From positions 125,944,533 through 126,008,532 of the forward strand of contig NC_088171.1 in assembly GCF_028769735.1 (NCBI RefSeq): 64,000 nt of DNA, given 5' to 3'. The DNA comes from Zonotrichia leucophrys gambelii (lineage: Eukaryota; Chordata; Aves; Passeriformes; Passerellidae). This document shows positions 1 through 13,589 of this stretch, piece by piece (positions within the stretch are counted from its first letter, which is position 1; the number at the start of each line of letters is the position of its first letter). The notes under the pieces are model-generated. The model was not told the origin of the DNA. It ran no database searches and saw only the letters and a list, made by a program, of their open reading frames with translations. The translations under genes were made by a program, and so were the position numbers.

Positions 1-2670
1 TATGTTGAATATTTATACCCATTTGTGTTTGTTCTGATACAAGAGGTATAGGCCTGCCAAAGGTCCCATTGTGACTGTAAACTCAAGCTTTAATAAACTT
101 ACTTAGCTAAGTTTTTTATTAACTGCTACCTATCACTGTTCTTCTGTCCTTGTGCTCCCAGGGATGAATCAGCACCTTCAAAGCATTTCTGTGCCCCTCA
201 CTGAGAGATGGGCCCCAAAGAAGCACAGCAGGAACAGGGCAGTGTATTTGCCCAGGACTTTTACAGACAGGATTGGTCATGAAGTTATTTTTAAAGAGCA
301 ATGAAAATGTCTATTGAATGCTATAGACAAGACAATTTGGTGGGAATGGGAGAGAACAGACATTTTTCTGCCTTAGCTGGATGGTCTGCCTCTTTTTTAT
401 CTCTTTACCACTTACACACTGTCATAAAAACAGAGACCTGAAATGTATATATGCTCAGCTCCATCAATACTGTGCAGTTCAGTAATTTACTTTGCTAAAC
501 CAACAGCCTTCACAGGAAATTGATTGCTTATTTTCTTTTTCGGAACTTTTTTTTTTTTGTGATTCTGTTTCAGGAGCTGCTACTAGATCAAATTCTTGAA
601 AGCTGTAGGAAGATTCTGTTTCCTCTTTTCTTCTCTGTCTGCTCCAGCATCAGTGATGGTCCTTCCTTCATGAGGGAAAAATAACTCAACTCATAACTCT
701 TTTTGACTCTTAAAAATGTAAACCGATCTTTTATTTCCCTTAGGTTTCCCTCCCAAAAGTTTATTTCACTTAAGTGTGCTAGATTTCTGTATGTTGCATC
801 TCTTCCTATGAGCAGTATCTAAACCCTGGCTTGTTCAGTGCATGGCTTCTGGATCATATCTAGCCCATGATACTGAAATGAATGACAATTTTCGATAGCA
901 TAGAAAACTATATACATGATTAACATTGACAGTGCTATTGTTGAATAGCATTGTTAGGTGAGGAAGCCTATTTTTTGTCATACAAGCTGAAAGTAGAGAG
1001 GTCGTGCTGGCTTCTGTAGGCTGTCCTGAAACCAGTGCTTTGTGTGGGAAACCAGACACGGCTTCCAAGGAAATTGACAGGATACAATCCTGGAAGTTTA
1101 TAAGTGAAAATTGGTCCTTTCCCTCCTGTGGTGGCATCTTGGAAAAGTTGGAGTGAAGTCAGCAGGAAAGCAGCATCTCAGGCATGCCGGGAGGTGAAGA
1201 ACACAGGTGAGAGGTGTGTGGTTAGAGCAGGGGAGTGAGATGTGTCCGCTGGGGTGAACGAGCACTCATGCTTGGAGAGGAGGGGAGCAAAGAACAACTG
1301 GGCAAACTGGGAATCTGAGCACTGAGAAAGAGATGTGAAAGCATCTGGGGCAAATGTTCACAGATCTCACACCTTGGTTTCTTTCAGGAATGGGAATTGG
1401 AATAAAGCAAGGCTATCCTCAAGGAAGCTGTGGGGTTGCATGGATCACTGGAAGGTAGCTGCAAAAGGAACCATAGGATATTCCTGAAAACATGGCATGA
1501 AACAGTGAATATTCAAACTGTGATGAAAATGAGGAGGATATAATTTCAGAATGATGTTCTTTAGAAGAGATAGCTGAACAGCTGGCAAGCACTAACTACA
1601 TCTCAATAGTGTTGTTATCTGCCCTTCCTCACTGAGTTTCAGGCAATTGAGAGGATCCAGGACAAGAGACATAAAGCTGAATGATGATAGGTAACACTTA
1701 AAACTTTTAAGTCTAGGATTACTTTGGTCTCAAAAAGATATTAAGGCTTCACGAGGTTTCTATGACTCATCCAAACACATTTTTTCATACTAAAACAAAA
1801 TTAACTTCTTCCAAAACTCTGCTTTCACAGCTGGACCTGTCTCTTTTCTTTATTCTTTACAAAAAGTCCAGAAGCGTTGCTGAATGAGAGGCATACAAGC
1901 AAAGGTATATGGCAAATGTCTATTGTTAATGTGCCCAATATTTCTCTCAAATTTCACTAAATAGTCTTTCTCCTCAGTTCAAGGTCTTATGAAAGACCAG
2001 AGAGTAAGTGAAGATGAACTTCTTAACAGTTGAAGAGAAGGTTGATGTGGGCAAAAAGGAAAACTTTAAAAAATTCATTACCTTGAGATTTCATTCTCTA
2101 CTGAACACATCTGTGCTTTGATGATAGGGACATTTGGCAGACTTGCTTTTATACTGAACTTCTGCTGCTTTGAGAGTTACTGCTGTTTTTGGACACTAAA
2201 GTAGGCAAGGATCCAAAAAGATTTCCCACTAAGCTTGGAAGGGTGCTCTACCTTGTCACATTAGATTTAAACTTGTCCACAGTGATGCACACCTCTGTGA
2301 CCTGCAGGTAGGATTACATGCAGCACCTATGAATGAAATCACTATGCAAAAATAAGTGTTCTAGCTAATTCAGAGTTCACAAAGAGCACATCACAGTGGA
2401 GCTGTAATGTGCTCTCTGTGAATGCTTTTCCAAAAAGAAGAAGATTTGTCCTCATTAGGGCCTTCTTTAGCACCATTTCCTCCTTTTTAAGTGACTACAT
2501 CCTTCTGAAAATATTAAAGTTAACTGAAGCAAACAGGATGATTAATTCAAGAGGCATATATATATTTAGTAAGTGGGTGTTTCAAAGACTGTCTGAGGAG
2601 ACTAGCTGGAGATCTGATCTGGTTAGCAGTGATTCTCCTACAGAGCAAAATTCAAATACCACACCTTGGT
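1..2670. other. Noncoding, no feature recognised
   Basis: This stretch is AT-rich single-copy-looking DNA. Its short open frames show no domain or splice context. A somewhat G-rich, purine-rich segment lies around 1,140-1,420, but I can give it no identity. I see no gene, RNA or intact repeat here. Confidence 0.6.
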
Positions 2671-2671
2671 C

Positions 2672-2748
2672 AGAGTATTCCATGGAATTGCAGGGTCACA
2701 AGATTATTGTGACATCATTTAGTCCAACTTCTCTGATCAAGAATGCCT
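2672..2748 (-). mobile_element. Decayed CR1 LINE 3'-end fragment
   Basis: The segment resembles the reverse complement of the avian CR1 3' end. The clearest part is catcatttagtccaactt at 2,713-2,730, matching the CR1 block usually read as 'catctagtccaac'. It is preceded by a degenerate 'gaattgcagggt' and followed by 'tgatcaagaatgcc'. The copy is short and diverged, so it is an old insertion cut off in the 3' UTR. No coding sequence of the element remains. The boundaries are approximate. Confidence 0.5.
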
Positions 2749-2757
2749 TAAAATAAT

Positions 2758-5700
2758 TTATTTTTATGAATTTGGAGTTGCTTGGGGAAAAAAAATTAGA
2801 CAATTTTTTTCAAATATTCAAATATTATTAAAGATAGATAAATAGATAAGTAAATAAGTTAAAGCAAGACCATCTACTTTGCCTGTAAAATTTGACCAGT
2901 TATACAGTGCATTTCCATGATGTTCAGACCAAATGCTCTAATCTGCTCATATTTTATTTTGTTTTCTCTTTTCATGATAGATGTTACTTGCTTTACTTGC
3001 TAGCTTTGCTTCAGATTATTGTCGTAGTGGAATTTGCTCTTGTCAAGATTGCTGTTGCTGTTTTCCCTACCCACTCAAAGCATTGTCAAGACAGAATTTG
3101 ACAGCATGAGTGCACAAAGTCCAACTCATCTGGGAACATTCAGATATACACTAAACCCTGCAAGGTACCTTCTGCCTGAAAGGCAAAACTACTGAATCAT
3201 TTGGGTTTATTGTAGGACCATCTGTAAAACACAAGTAAAGGTGGGCTGGTACATCCCACACTCATCAGACTCATTACATAGACTCTCTCCTAGGAATAAA
3301 TGTGGCCCAGCTGAACTTGCAGACACCTGACATAATAAGTATGAATCTCATGAAAATTTTAATTTGATGATAAGATTTCACATTAAATAAGCATAGGATT
3401 GGACATGTTTGATTTTTTTCTTTTATTGTAAGTACTCAGTGCTGAGTTTTTTTCTTAATCCTACTGTAAATTTTCACTTTTTTTTCATTTATTTGCCTTT
3501 TCGACGGGTGCAACAAGTATGGTTTATTGTTGATATTTATTGTTTGCATACAATCATGTTTATAAATCTACAGCAAAAATTATAATTACCTCTATTCCTT
3601 AATTAAGGAGATGTTTTTAGGAATAGTGAGTTTGATTTATCCCATTATTATCAGCAAACAAGGCTTTTCCTTTACCTGAATCATGAAAAAACTCTGGGGC
3701 AGGTTGGAAACATATTTTTCTGATGTTTAAAATTTTTTAGTAGCCCTCGTAATATTGGTGCCTGAGATTTAGAAAGTCTTATAAGTTATCTCTCTACATC
3801 ATTGCACTAATCTAGTCACTTCAGCTGTATTTTGAAGTTGGCAAATAATGCAGAAAATTAAATAAAATTTCTGGATATTTTGGAGGTCTCAACCACTTCT
3901 GCTGGGTAAAGAATAGCAAATTTTCTATCAGAATTTTCTATCAAAATGAATCAATTTTTTTAATCAAAATTAATCAATTCCAGTTGTTATTAGAAATGCC
4001 AATTATAGGAATTAAAGCAAAAGTCTGTAACATTATTTGACTGGTAAATAATTTTAACTAAAAAAACCCAAAAAATCCACTTATTGTTCTAGAATATTAA
4101 TTTTCTCATTCAAAGTACAACTAGAGCTGATGCTTGATAATGTTTATTTTCTATATCCTTATACATGCATTTTCTTTACATAAGATTTTTTAAATAGATG
4201 GCATCTCTAGGTTCCAAGACTTCTTCATATGAGGAACAATATTCCTTTTATGCCCACAGAATGTATTTTAGATTTAACAAGTCTCATCAGCACTGCCACA
4301 TTTGATTTCAGGGAGTTTAAGAATAAACCTTATTACACCAAACACTCTCAGGTATGGCATCACTTTACCGCACAAATGAAAAATGAGAAATGGTTGAAGA
4401 CACACGGGAGCTGTAAAGCCTTTTGCACATCTTCATGGCTTTTCTTCTTTGGAATAGCTGTACAACCCAGCCCTTTATGCCAGCAGTAAGGACCACCCCA
4501 CACAAACCCCTGTACACCTTCAAACTTCCCTGAGCTGTGTCTGGAGCTCAGCCTCTGTGCACAGCCTTGTCCTTGATCATACATCAACTCATACCATTAC
4601 TGAATGGAGGTAATCTTGCAGGATGCTTTCGAAGTTAGATAGAGAAATTTAAGATTTGAGAGGTGTTTTGACATGATTAGACAAAAATAAGTGTAACTAG
4701 ATTGTCCATAAGAGTTAAAATGAATATTTGCCCAAGTAATTCTGGATAAAACATCTTAATGCACCTGTACTGTCAACTGTTTCATTTACTGCATTTGATT
4801 CAGATCTTTACATAGAAGCAGCTTTAGGCTTTTTTCATTCTCTATGACCTTTATATGTCATTCTTTATGAAAATTGACTACTGATCAACATATTTTTTCT
4901 GTACTGAGAGCTGTAAGACTGCAGGGCTCATATTTAAAGATGCTAAGGAGCTATATGCTGGAAAGCAGGAAGAAGGGTTGCCAATCAAGATACATACTGA
5001 CTGTTTTCAGTATAGCAGTTGATTTGGAAATTGCCAAATATTATAGTAGACAGCTTGCTTGCATATTTGTGGAGTAGAATAGTTTCATAAATAAAACTTT
5101 TTTTTTCTCTAGATATTTAAACATGGACTTAAAGCTTAAGAAAATCAGCATTTTTAAAAATATTATTGCATGTTTACAGAGAAGAGCTTTTTACCTGTAC
5201 GAGAACACTTGAAAAAAAGATAGCATGTATAGGCTCAGTGTGCTTTATACCAAAATCTGTAGTTCAAATATCCTATTGTATTTAGGTCATACCTCCACAC
5301 AGTCATTAACCCAGAAGAAGCTGCAGAAAGTTACCTCTGAGAAGTTACTACAAGGAATATTTGGAGGGGTTTGTTTGGGTTTTTGTGTTTGGGGGTTTTT
5401 TTGTTCATTTGTTTATTTTCAGTTGTAAACCACTCACATAAGATGAGGCTTTCCTGCAGAATTTTAAGAACAGCAATGAAACTTTCCCCATGATGGTTGT
5501 CCTCAATCTAGATGGGGTGTCTTCTACCACCCCATTTTCCCCATTTTCTCTAAAACAGGAGAGAGGCATTTTTGGAAAAAGATATCATTCTACAAAGCAC
5601 CAGAGTCCACTATTTACAGCACTAACCTGGATTAAGTCCTGGATCAGGCTGATACAGGAGAGACCTGAATCTGGCTTTCTCAATTTTTAAGTGAATGCCC

Positions 5701-7150
5701 TAATTACAAGGCTGTAAGATTTTCTGCAGAGAGAATTGCTCCTCCTTGTAGAGTGAAAATGAGTGATGGATCTCTATTACAGATTTTGAAATGCAAACCT
5801 TTTTTATTTCAATATTGAAAAGGAATGACATTTTTCAGTCAATAGAAAAAAAAACCAACCAAAATGAAATAAAATAACAACAGCAAAATATCACTACTTC
5901 TAATATGACAGAAAGGTAAAAAAATTACTTTGTTATCTTTTCTATAATAAAATTTCTGCATCATTCATTGGAAGGTTTTAAGTTCTTTTTGGTTTGCTTT
6001 GATTGTGTATGTCTTGGTTTTGTTTTACAGTTCAACATTTGAGTCAAAGACCATTAAAATACTATCCTGTTTTGAACTTCCATTTCTTGCAATAGTTTGC
6101 CGGCATCTTGAAGAGGTAGGGCATTAGAAATAGAAATAGTCAGCCGATAAATTAAAAGGAGGAAAAGAATGGAAAAACCTTCTCACTTAGCCTGGGAGAG
6201 GACAGGACTAAAAAGAGAGCCTGGACAGATTCTTAAACACCTGTGCTTTTTATTTGGAGGATACTTTGTTTATTTAACTTTCTAAAACTGTGATCATAAA
6301 GGGGCAGAAATATTTTGCTACTTAGAACTTAGCCATGTATTTGACTTTGGTGAGTCCATCTTCTTACCTGCTTTTCTAGTCAGGAACTGCATATATCTCT
6401 TTCCATGGAAACAATCTTTATACCTGTTTCATCTTTTATTAATATTTTTATTCTGATTTCTAGCCTTAGGAATCAGGAGTAGTGGGGGATTGGGTGGGGG
6501 TAGATTTGTTGGATGGTTTCTTTGGTTTTGGCTTGGTTTGGGGTGTTTTAATGAACACAAGGAAGTTATCAGAAGTTGAATTTGATGCTTAGGGCTTGCA
6601 AGGATAGTTGCTTCATCTCCTTTCCCCACCCTAGTTTTTAACCCAACCTATTGCCTTCGTTATTAACCTTCTAAAAATTCATTAGCGCATGGCCTGTACT
6701 ATTGGTATAGAACTATACAAAATTGCAGCTCATAGGGAATTACTAATTTTTAGTGAGATTTCCCTAATTTTTAATTCAAGGGTTCTTTTGAACAGGGAGG
6801 AAATTGATTTTATGAGGATCTGAACTAAGTTTATTACTCAGGGTAACATCAGCTCAAGACTTTCAGTATTCCTTGGGCAGGTTAAGATGGCCAGTATTTC
6901 TTTCTTTCATGCGTGTATAGGCATGTATGAGTCAACCATTTTACATTTTTTATGAAGAGTAACTGCAGCCTCCAGAGAAGACAAAAGTCTCTTGTGGCAC
7001 TGATAGCAATAGCTTTAACCAGGAAATTAGGCAATGCGGGTCTTATTGACTGTCTCATCCCGGCTCCTTACTTATTTCACCCATGAATGTGTTACTTTCC
7101 AGGTTTTCTTTGTTGCCAGATGCAGAGTCTGTTATGACTTTTAAAAAAAG
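2758..7150. other. Noncoding, minor simple repeats only
   Basis: This is AT-rich unique DNA. It contains a short GATA-like run near 2,833-2,862, a 13-bp tandem duplication at 3,919-3,944, T-rich tracts, and a G/T-rich stretch near 6,476-6,552 with three G-runs. A 12-bp palindrome, tttccatggaaa, lies at 6,400-6,411. No gene is supported. Confidence 0.55.
3919..3944. repeat. 13-bp tandem duplication, two copies
   Basis: Two adjacent copies of aattttctatca plus one base (g, then a) lie at 3,919-3,931 and 3,932-3,944. They differ only at the last base. This looks like a recent replication-slippage duplication. Confidence 0.85.
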
Positions 7151-7153
7151 GAG

Positions 7154-7180
7154 CAAAACAAAACAAAACACAAACCAAAC
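7154..7180 (+). repeat. (CAAAA)n-like A-rich simple repeat
   Basis: A run of CAAAA units grades into CAAAC units. This is a common vertebrate microsatellite type, with no sign that it is the tail of a recognisable retroposon. Confidence 0.75.
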
Positions 7181-7799
7181 AGGAAACCGTACTTTTTCCT
7201 TGTCATTAAATTAGTTGGGCTAAAATTCCTTCTCAAATTTTTGCTCTGTGTTTCTCAAAATTTATGTATAGATATGAAGATAACAATTTACACAGATATA
7301 CACTGCAGAATTAGTATAACCAATTTCTCTATGCTTATATATTACTTTTACAATTCTATTACTTGAAATTCCATTACTTAGATTGTAAACCTGGGTGACT
7401 AGAGGTAAGACTCATGAAATATAAATTTATGTCAGGAAATAAGGAAAATCACCCAGCCAGACCCTAGTAGTATATAGGATATTAATTTAGAGCATGTTTT
7501 AAGTGATGTTCGTAATTTATTTTTATTAAGTATTAAATGTTAAGCTGGTAAAAAATGAATACAGATAGGACTTCAACAGGCATGGAGGTTAATCAAAAGC
7601 TTCATATTTACCTTTATCTTAACTGAAATATTTTTAAAGAAATGTTTTTCTACATCTTCAGTTCCATTGTTTTCCCACTTTCCTCCTTCACCCCAGAACA
7701 GGAGAAATGTACAGTGAAAAATATATGCTAAGGGTGCATGGGGTGAGCATTAAGGAGTAGTTTCCTTAAATGTTGTTATGTTTGCCTGAATATTGACTT

Positions 7800-8330
7800 G
7801 CCTTTGCAAAAGTGTTCCCATGGCTGCTGCTCTTGGAATTTGATTAGCATTGCCTGGCATAAGTGCTTTTGCTTACAAGGCATTTTTAACTAAGAATTTT
7901 GCTGATCTCTTTATATTTATGCAAAATATATTATAAAAAAGTCTAAAATATAGATATTGGAAACTAGGTAACATTTTAAGATAAATTGATTTTAATTGCA
8001 AAATTACCAAACCACTCTTGCAAATTAAGTTACAAATCACATGTAACTGTAAAGTGAATTAATTTGTCATGATTAATGACAGTGAAAACCACATGAATTA
8101 ATGACTGACCACCTACTTTAGAATGTTTCTAAACTAAGGCAATATCATGTCTATTGACTAATTCTGAATTGCACTTTAAGTTCTAAAGAAGTGTAAGGTC
8201 ATTAACGAATGACTGAAAGCCAAATGAATTAGATATTTAGTGTCTGGCCAAATGAGCAGCAAGTCAATTTATTGGGAAAGGTCGCTTTAAAAACTCAGTT
8301 GCTGCTTTCAGACCTCATCAACAGCTTATA
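7800..8330. promoter_or_regulatory. Candidate conserved regulatory block (homeodomain cores)
   Basis: This AT-rich but complex segment holds many TAAT/ATTA cores. The motif attaatgac occurs twice, at 8,072-8,080 and 8,097-8,105. An inverted repeat, gtcat-gatta-atgac, sits at 8,066-8,080. 'tgaattaat' is also repeated. Clustered homeodomain cores in repeat-free DNA are typical of vertebrate developmental enhancers. The assignment is inferred from texture only, since AT-rich DNA yields TAAT cores by chance. Confidence 0.25.
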
Positions 8331-8880
8331 CATCATAGGTGTCCTGCTAAGCTGTTGTATTAAATAGTTTAAATTCAGGATATCCCTTTATTAGAATTAG
8401 ATGAATGCTTTCCATTCCTGATGAGAAGGTCTGCTGTTCAGCTCATTTCACTGCTCCTGATGTGGCCAGGAAACTTCTTGATTCTACCATCACTGAGTCT
8501 GCTTGAAGATCTTGCAACAGCACTGAGCTGTCTGCACACAGATGTGCAGTGGGTGCTACAGAACAGAGTGAGTTAGCACTGAGAAGTAACAGGGAAAGTA
8601 TAGCAAAAGACACTGAGTCAAACAGAGGGGCTTCTACACAAGTTGATATGTCCTGTATTTTGGGTCAAGGGTTTAAGAGCAACCAAAGCTGAGTCTTTGC
8701 CTTATCCAACTCTTAAAGTGAAATATGCTTTAAGCACTATATAAGCCAATGTTATGGCTAAATCATGATTAATAAATACAGATAAACAACAAGCATCCTT
8801 TGACTTTTATATCTTCTATTTAACTGAAATTCCTCACTAAACACACTAAACACTGATTAGGGTAAAATTTCCTGAATTCA

Positions 8881-8902
8881 AAAATAAAAAAAAAAAAAAA
8901 AA
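8881..8902 (+). repeat. Poly-A tract (16 A after AAAAAT)
   Basis: An uninterrupted 16-base A run lies at 8,887-8,902 within a longer A-rich stretch. No retroposon body is recognisable upstream, so it is best called a simple repeat. Confidence 0.85.
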
Positions 8903-10442
8903 CAAATAAACAAATCAGCATCCTTTGAACTTTTAGAAAGATAGATAAGCTTAGAAGTATGTTTTCCATAACACAATATCTTAAACTATACTGAGTCAGA
9001 ATTGAGAAAGTATTTAAGTAGTGAACCTTCATGCTTAGTTCCACATGCCAAAATGTTTCATCCTAAGTCACATAGCAGGGTTCATCTTCACTGCATTATA
9101 TAAATTGCTATATGCCAGTAGTTATTAGTAAAACAGAGAATCTGAAGAAGAAACAGTTTGAACTAGCTTGAATATATCACAAGGTGGGAAAGCATCTCAA
9201 GAGCATGTCTAGTTCAGTACAAAAAGATTTATAAAAAATACCAGAGGATTCTATTTCAAATCTCTGCATCTGTTGTGTCAAAGAATAGACTCCTAAATTT
9301 TTGATCCTTAATCCATTTAAATGAGTCTTAGAGAAAACTGCAAACTAGTCCTTGAACCTTTCAGCTCTACACATACACTTTTTCTGAAAGCAGGTGAATA
9401 AAATCTCCATTAAAATAAATTTTTAAAAAATTTTCAACCAAGACTGTATTTGGATTGAGTGAAAATTGAAACACAAATATTTCTCTTATTAAGGTGCAGC
9501 AGGTACTTGGGTGACTTGTGTTTATATTAGCAAGACTTGTCTTCACTTGCTTAATAAATCTTAAAAACAAGCCCTGCAGATATTTTTGTAGTTAAGTAAA
9601 GATATATTCCAGACATTGTTGAACAAGAAGACTTTTACCTATTAGAACTAGATTAATGCCATAACAATGAGAACTAGATGAATAAATTCTGTTCAATGGT
9701 GAAGCTTCTAAGCTCTGTTGGTCCTAAATAGCCAGAAAAGCAAAGGACAAAATCTGGTTTCTGCCAAGTTAATTGTCATTACAAGTTAACCATTAGAGTT
9801 TATAGAAGGATAATCCAACATATTTGTTTCCAGCATATTTTCTTGGTTTGCTTTCTTCTCCCCAACCTGGAAGTGGTTGCTACTGCCCCTTTTCCACCAA
9901 TTTGCAGTGCATTTTTAGATTTGGAATGTTTAAAGGTCTGTGGAAACTATGTACAAGTACAAGGGACTTCCTGCTCTATTTAGATTGAAGCATATGTAAA
10001 TATCTATACAAGATGCAGAATATTTCTGAAAAGAAAGGGAAACTTGAATTTCTTTCCACAAAAACCCATCATCCTTTATCACAGTAGCAGATTTTTGTGC
10101 TGTTCCAGGCAGTAGCTCCAGCCTATAATTATTTACTTCCTTACAGCTGCAGCAATGGATGTATGTGCTGTTTTTGCACACAGATGTAGGGAGATGGCTC
10201 AGTCAGTACCAGGCTTTCCCTTCCAGCAATGGGCTCTCCAGCAGGAGGAAGGGTCATGCTTATCACATAGGTAAATAACAGAGAGAGCTGTCTTCCCTGA
10301 TAGATACAGACTTGGACATCTGCTCCTTCCCATTAATCAGTCACGAGGGCTGATAGGGAAGTTTGTGACAGGCCAGTGCAAGTTGGTGATTATTGAGGGA
10401 GGTGAAAGTGAGTTCTACAGCCTGAAATATGCTGACTGTTCC

Positions 10443-10468
10443 AGAGAGAGAGAGAGGGAGGGAGAGAT
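10443..10468 (+). repeat. (GA)n/(GGGA)n purine microsatellite
   Basis: An AG dinucleotide run passes into gagggaggg. This is an ordinary purine-strand microsatellite. Confidence 0.85.
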
Positions 10469-13400
10469 GCACCCAAATATTAGATAGATGAGGGAAAATA
10501 AAACACAGGAATTCGTTCAAATATTAACAGTTTCAAGGCTTTTCAGCAACCTCTAATAGCTCACTATGGGCATAAGTCTGAAGGCAAACACTAGTGCTGT
10601 CTAGGGTACAGTTTTGAAACTCTTCCCACCAGTTTATGATGTATATTTCCTCAGTCATATCCATTTCACTTTTCTTACTTGCTGAAGTTTCTCATAATTA
10701 TTTTCTTAATAGTGCATTGCGGCATGTGAATTTGGCATAATTTGAAGGGAGTTATGGTAAAGTATCAGCTCCGTGGAACCCTCAGACAGCAAAGAAATGA
10801 TGGCTGTGAGTTTATCTCCTTTTGAGGATTGTCCATAAGCTTATTTGAACCACAAAGGGTTATACACATTTATGTCATCTTTGGGTGCAATCTGTTCACC
10901 TGAAGTGGTTTCTAGAGAAAGGATACTAATTTTTTTTTCTCCAGTTCCGCAAAAGGTATAATAAAACTGAAAACTGTGGGAAGTGTTGTGTAATTTAGTG
11001 CTCTTTATTCACTGTTAGATGTAGGAGTAGTGGTATTTGAAGTTTTCTATTTTGTTTCAATCATAGCATACATTGGGGTTTTGTGATAGACTGGTTTCTA
11101 AAGGCATCCCAGTGAAGCCTATTAAATTCAATGTCCTGATCAGCTTGTGAGGGTCTTCCTATTAATGGCCACACTCCCACCAGAGGTAGGTGGAATGTTT
11201 TTTCTTAACTTGGCTGATGCCAGGACACAGCCATAAGTGCTGTTATTTTTTTCAGAAAGCACACAAAACAAAATGGAGCTTGACTGAAAAGCCTGAGGGC
11301 TACTGTTACTTAGGGTTCCCTTTGTCTAACTGTTTGCTCAACCTTGTTTATGAGCCAAAATCCCTACACAACTTGCTTATGAAGACAAGAACTTCTTGTT
11401 AGTATAACTGAACAGAAAACTCAACAATCTAATCATAGTATCACTTCTTTGTCTCACACCTTTGTTATTTCTTTGTTGGGTTGCAACTCTATGTTACATA
11501 CAAATGTACCACATGGCTACCTTTAAAATATGTTAAACACCATTTCTTTGCTCTCTTTGTTCCCCCCAAAATCAGACTTGTGCAGCTCCAGGTGCTTCAT
11601 TTCACTAGTCCTAGATATCTTGTTCTACACACAGGAACTCTTTCATTCTTATAACTGCATAAAACAGTGGTTGGGGCATACAGAAGTAAACAGAAATAAA
11701 ACAAAAGAGGGTCAAAAAGAAAGGTAAAAAATTAGAAGATAAAATACCAGCTTATGTTAGAGCTCAGCTAGATGGAAATAAAGCGCAGTCAGGTTGAGAC
11801 AACTGCAGAGAGTTAGCCTGACAGCCCCAGTTCCGAGGCCCATTAAACTCAGTACCTTCAGCTTTAAGTTTTTATTCCACATCACAGGGATTTTGGGTAT
11901 GTACAGACATTACCTTTCTGTGCTTCTTTTTCTCTGTTGAGGGCATTGTAACTCACACTGTCCTATGTTCCTGTCAGGAGTCGAATGTTACCAACATCAG
12001 AACAGAAGGTTCCAGGGATGATTTTTATTCACTCTTTTACAAAATCTGCATTTGGAATGGAGAGAAGGATATATCCATGCCTAAAACAAAAGTCTTTCAG
12101 AGCCTGGCTCTACGCAAACCACAACATAAATATGTGCATGGAAAACAAATCTCAAAGAAGTACTGCTTAAGGAACCTTTCTGTTTGCTATTGCTCCAAAG
12201 GAGTCTACCAATAATTTAATCTCATACTCACTTTTCATAATAATAAGCTTCCTTTTGTCAGACACAGGAAGTTACTTTCCCCAAAATGACCTTAGGCATG
12301 GAAGCTGCATTCTTTTTTTTGAGAGAGCAAGCTGGAGTTTACATATGGCTGCTGGACAAGTGCTAAAATGAATATAAGCCAAGGACAGAAGGCTTCTTGC
12401 AGGCACAAGTAAGATAACGAGTAAGAGAGGCTATTAATACATGTAAAGTCCCAAACATAAACCCCATTTTAAAATCTTTAATGCAATATTTAAGGAAATG
12501 CCAATTGTTACAGTTTCATTAACTGCATTTGTGAGAAGAACTTAATTGGTAGTCAGGAGGAAAATTACTTCCCAGATTTCAAAAGGTCTCTCCACAGCAT
12601 ACTTCTGTGCTCCACTCTCTCTTGTCCATTGCTCAAAATTTAGCAGACTTTGGACTTTAGAAAAGGTATATAATTTTTTTTAATATTAAAGTTTCATCTA
12701 TATTAAGAAGCATTTGGCAAAATAGAAATGGACCACTAATCAAAGCAGTTGGCCCTATAATTCTTGTATTTTCTGTGTCCAAAATTTGGGGATTTACTCC
12801 AGCCAAAATTTAGTTTGCCACTGACAGCACATGATTGAAGCCATCTGAAGGACTCTTGTTTTGTTCTGCCTCTGCCCTCATTAGGTATGGGAAAACATTT
12901 GGTGCATGCTTGGAGCAGAGCTCATGATTTCAGTTTTCTCCCAAAGAGGCTTGGTTACCATGAACAAAAAACAGTCTCTGGACTCAGCCACCACATGCTG
13001 AGTGGGGACAACCACTCTGAAACATATCACTGTACCAAACATAGCTGCAGCCAGAAATCCTCTGCATTGCAGAAGATAAGAAAGCCTAAAATTTAAAGCA
13101 AAAACAAATGTTTGTTTCACCATCTTAATGTTTAATCATGTGAAGTTTTTCTTTTGAAGAAGCTGTCAGGAAGAGAGACATTTGTGCTGTCTGCAGCTCC
13201 CCAGGCAGCATCCTGTACTGACACAGAGCACTTTGGCTACCTCGACTTTCAGTTCAAAACAACTTCACCTGCTGCAAGCTTACTGCTTCCTAACAGCTCA
13301 TTTGTCAGGAAAAGCTCATGCTCAGCTTATTAGCAGCCCATTTTTACGGTCATTATCCATGCTTCCCCAACATCTGGCTAAGTGTTGTACTCCAGATTGC

Positions 13401-13574
13401 GGCTGTTCTGGGAAGTAGTTTTAGCGACTTAAAAGGCTGTTTAAGTCATGCTTATAATCCTTCCTCTGTTTCTTATCTGTGGGGTGATTCTGGGGATGGA
13501 GCTGTCTCACTTCTACCTTTTGCATGCCCTTAGTTGACACTGAAGTGCTCTGAGTAAGGACCATCACTTTATTT

Positions 13575-13589
13575 TTTCCCATCTGGTGG
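13575..13589 (-). promoter_or_regulatory. CTCF-like core, weak
   Basis: tttcccatctggtgg is close to the reverse complement of the CTCF core (general form AGYGCCMYCTRSTGG), agreeing at the CCATCTGGTGG end and failing at the 5' bases. It is a motif match only and could be chance. Confidence 0.2.

Larger units (their letters stand above)
8331..13500. other. Noncoding, simple repeats only
   Basis: This unique DNA contains an A-rich run (8,881-8,902), a (GA)n tract (10,443-10,468), and a mildly GC-richer part around 8,450-8,600. No domain-bearing frame, RNA gene or interspersed repeat was recognised. Confidence 0.55.

Noticed and set aside
5370..5402. G-quadruplex candidate
   Set aside because: Only three G-runs of three or more bases occur with long loops. 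A fourth run is missing.
6476..6503. G-quadruplex candidate on +
   Set aside because: Three strong G-runs (ggggg, ggg, ggggg) but no fourth within range.
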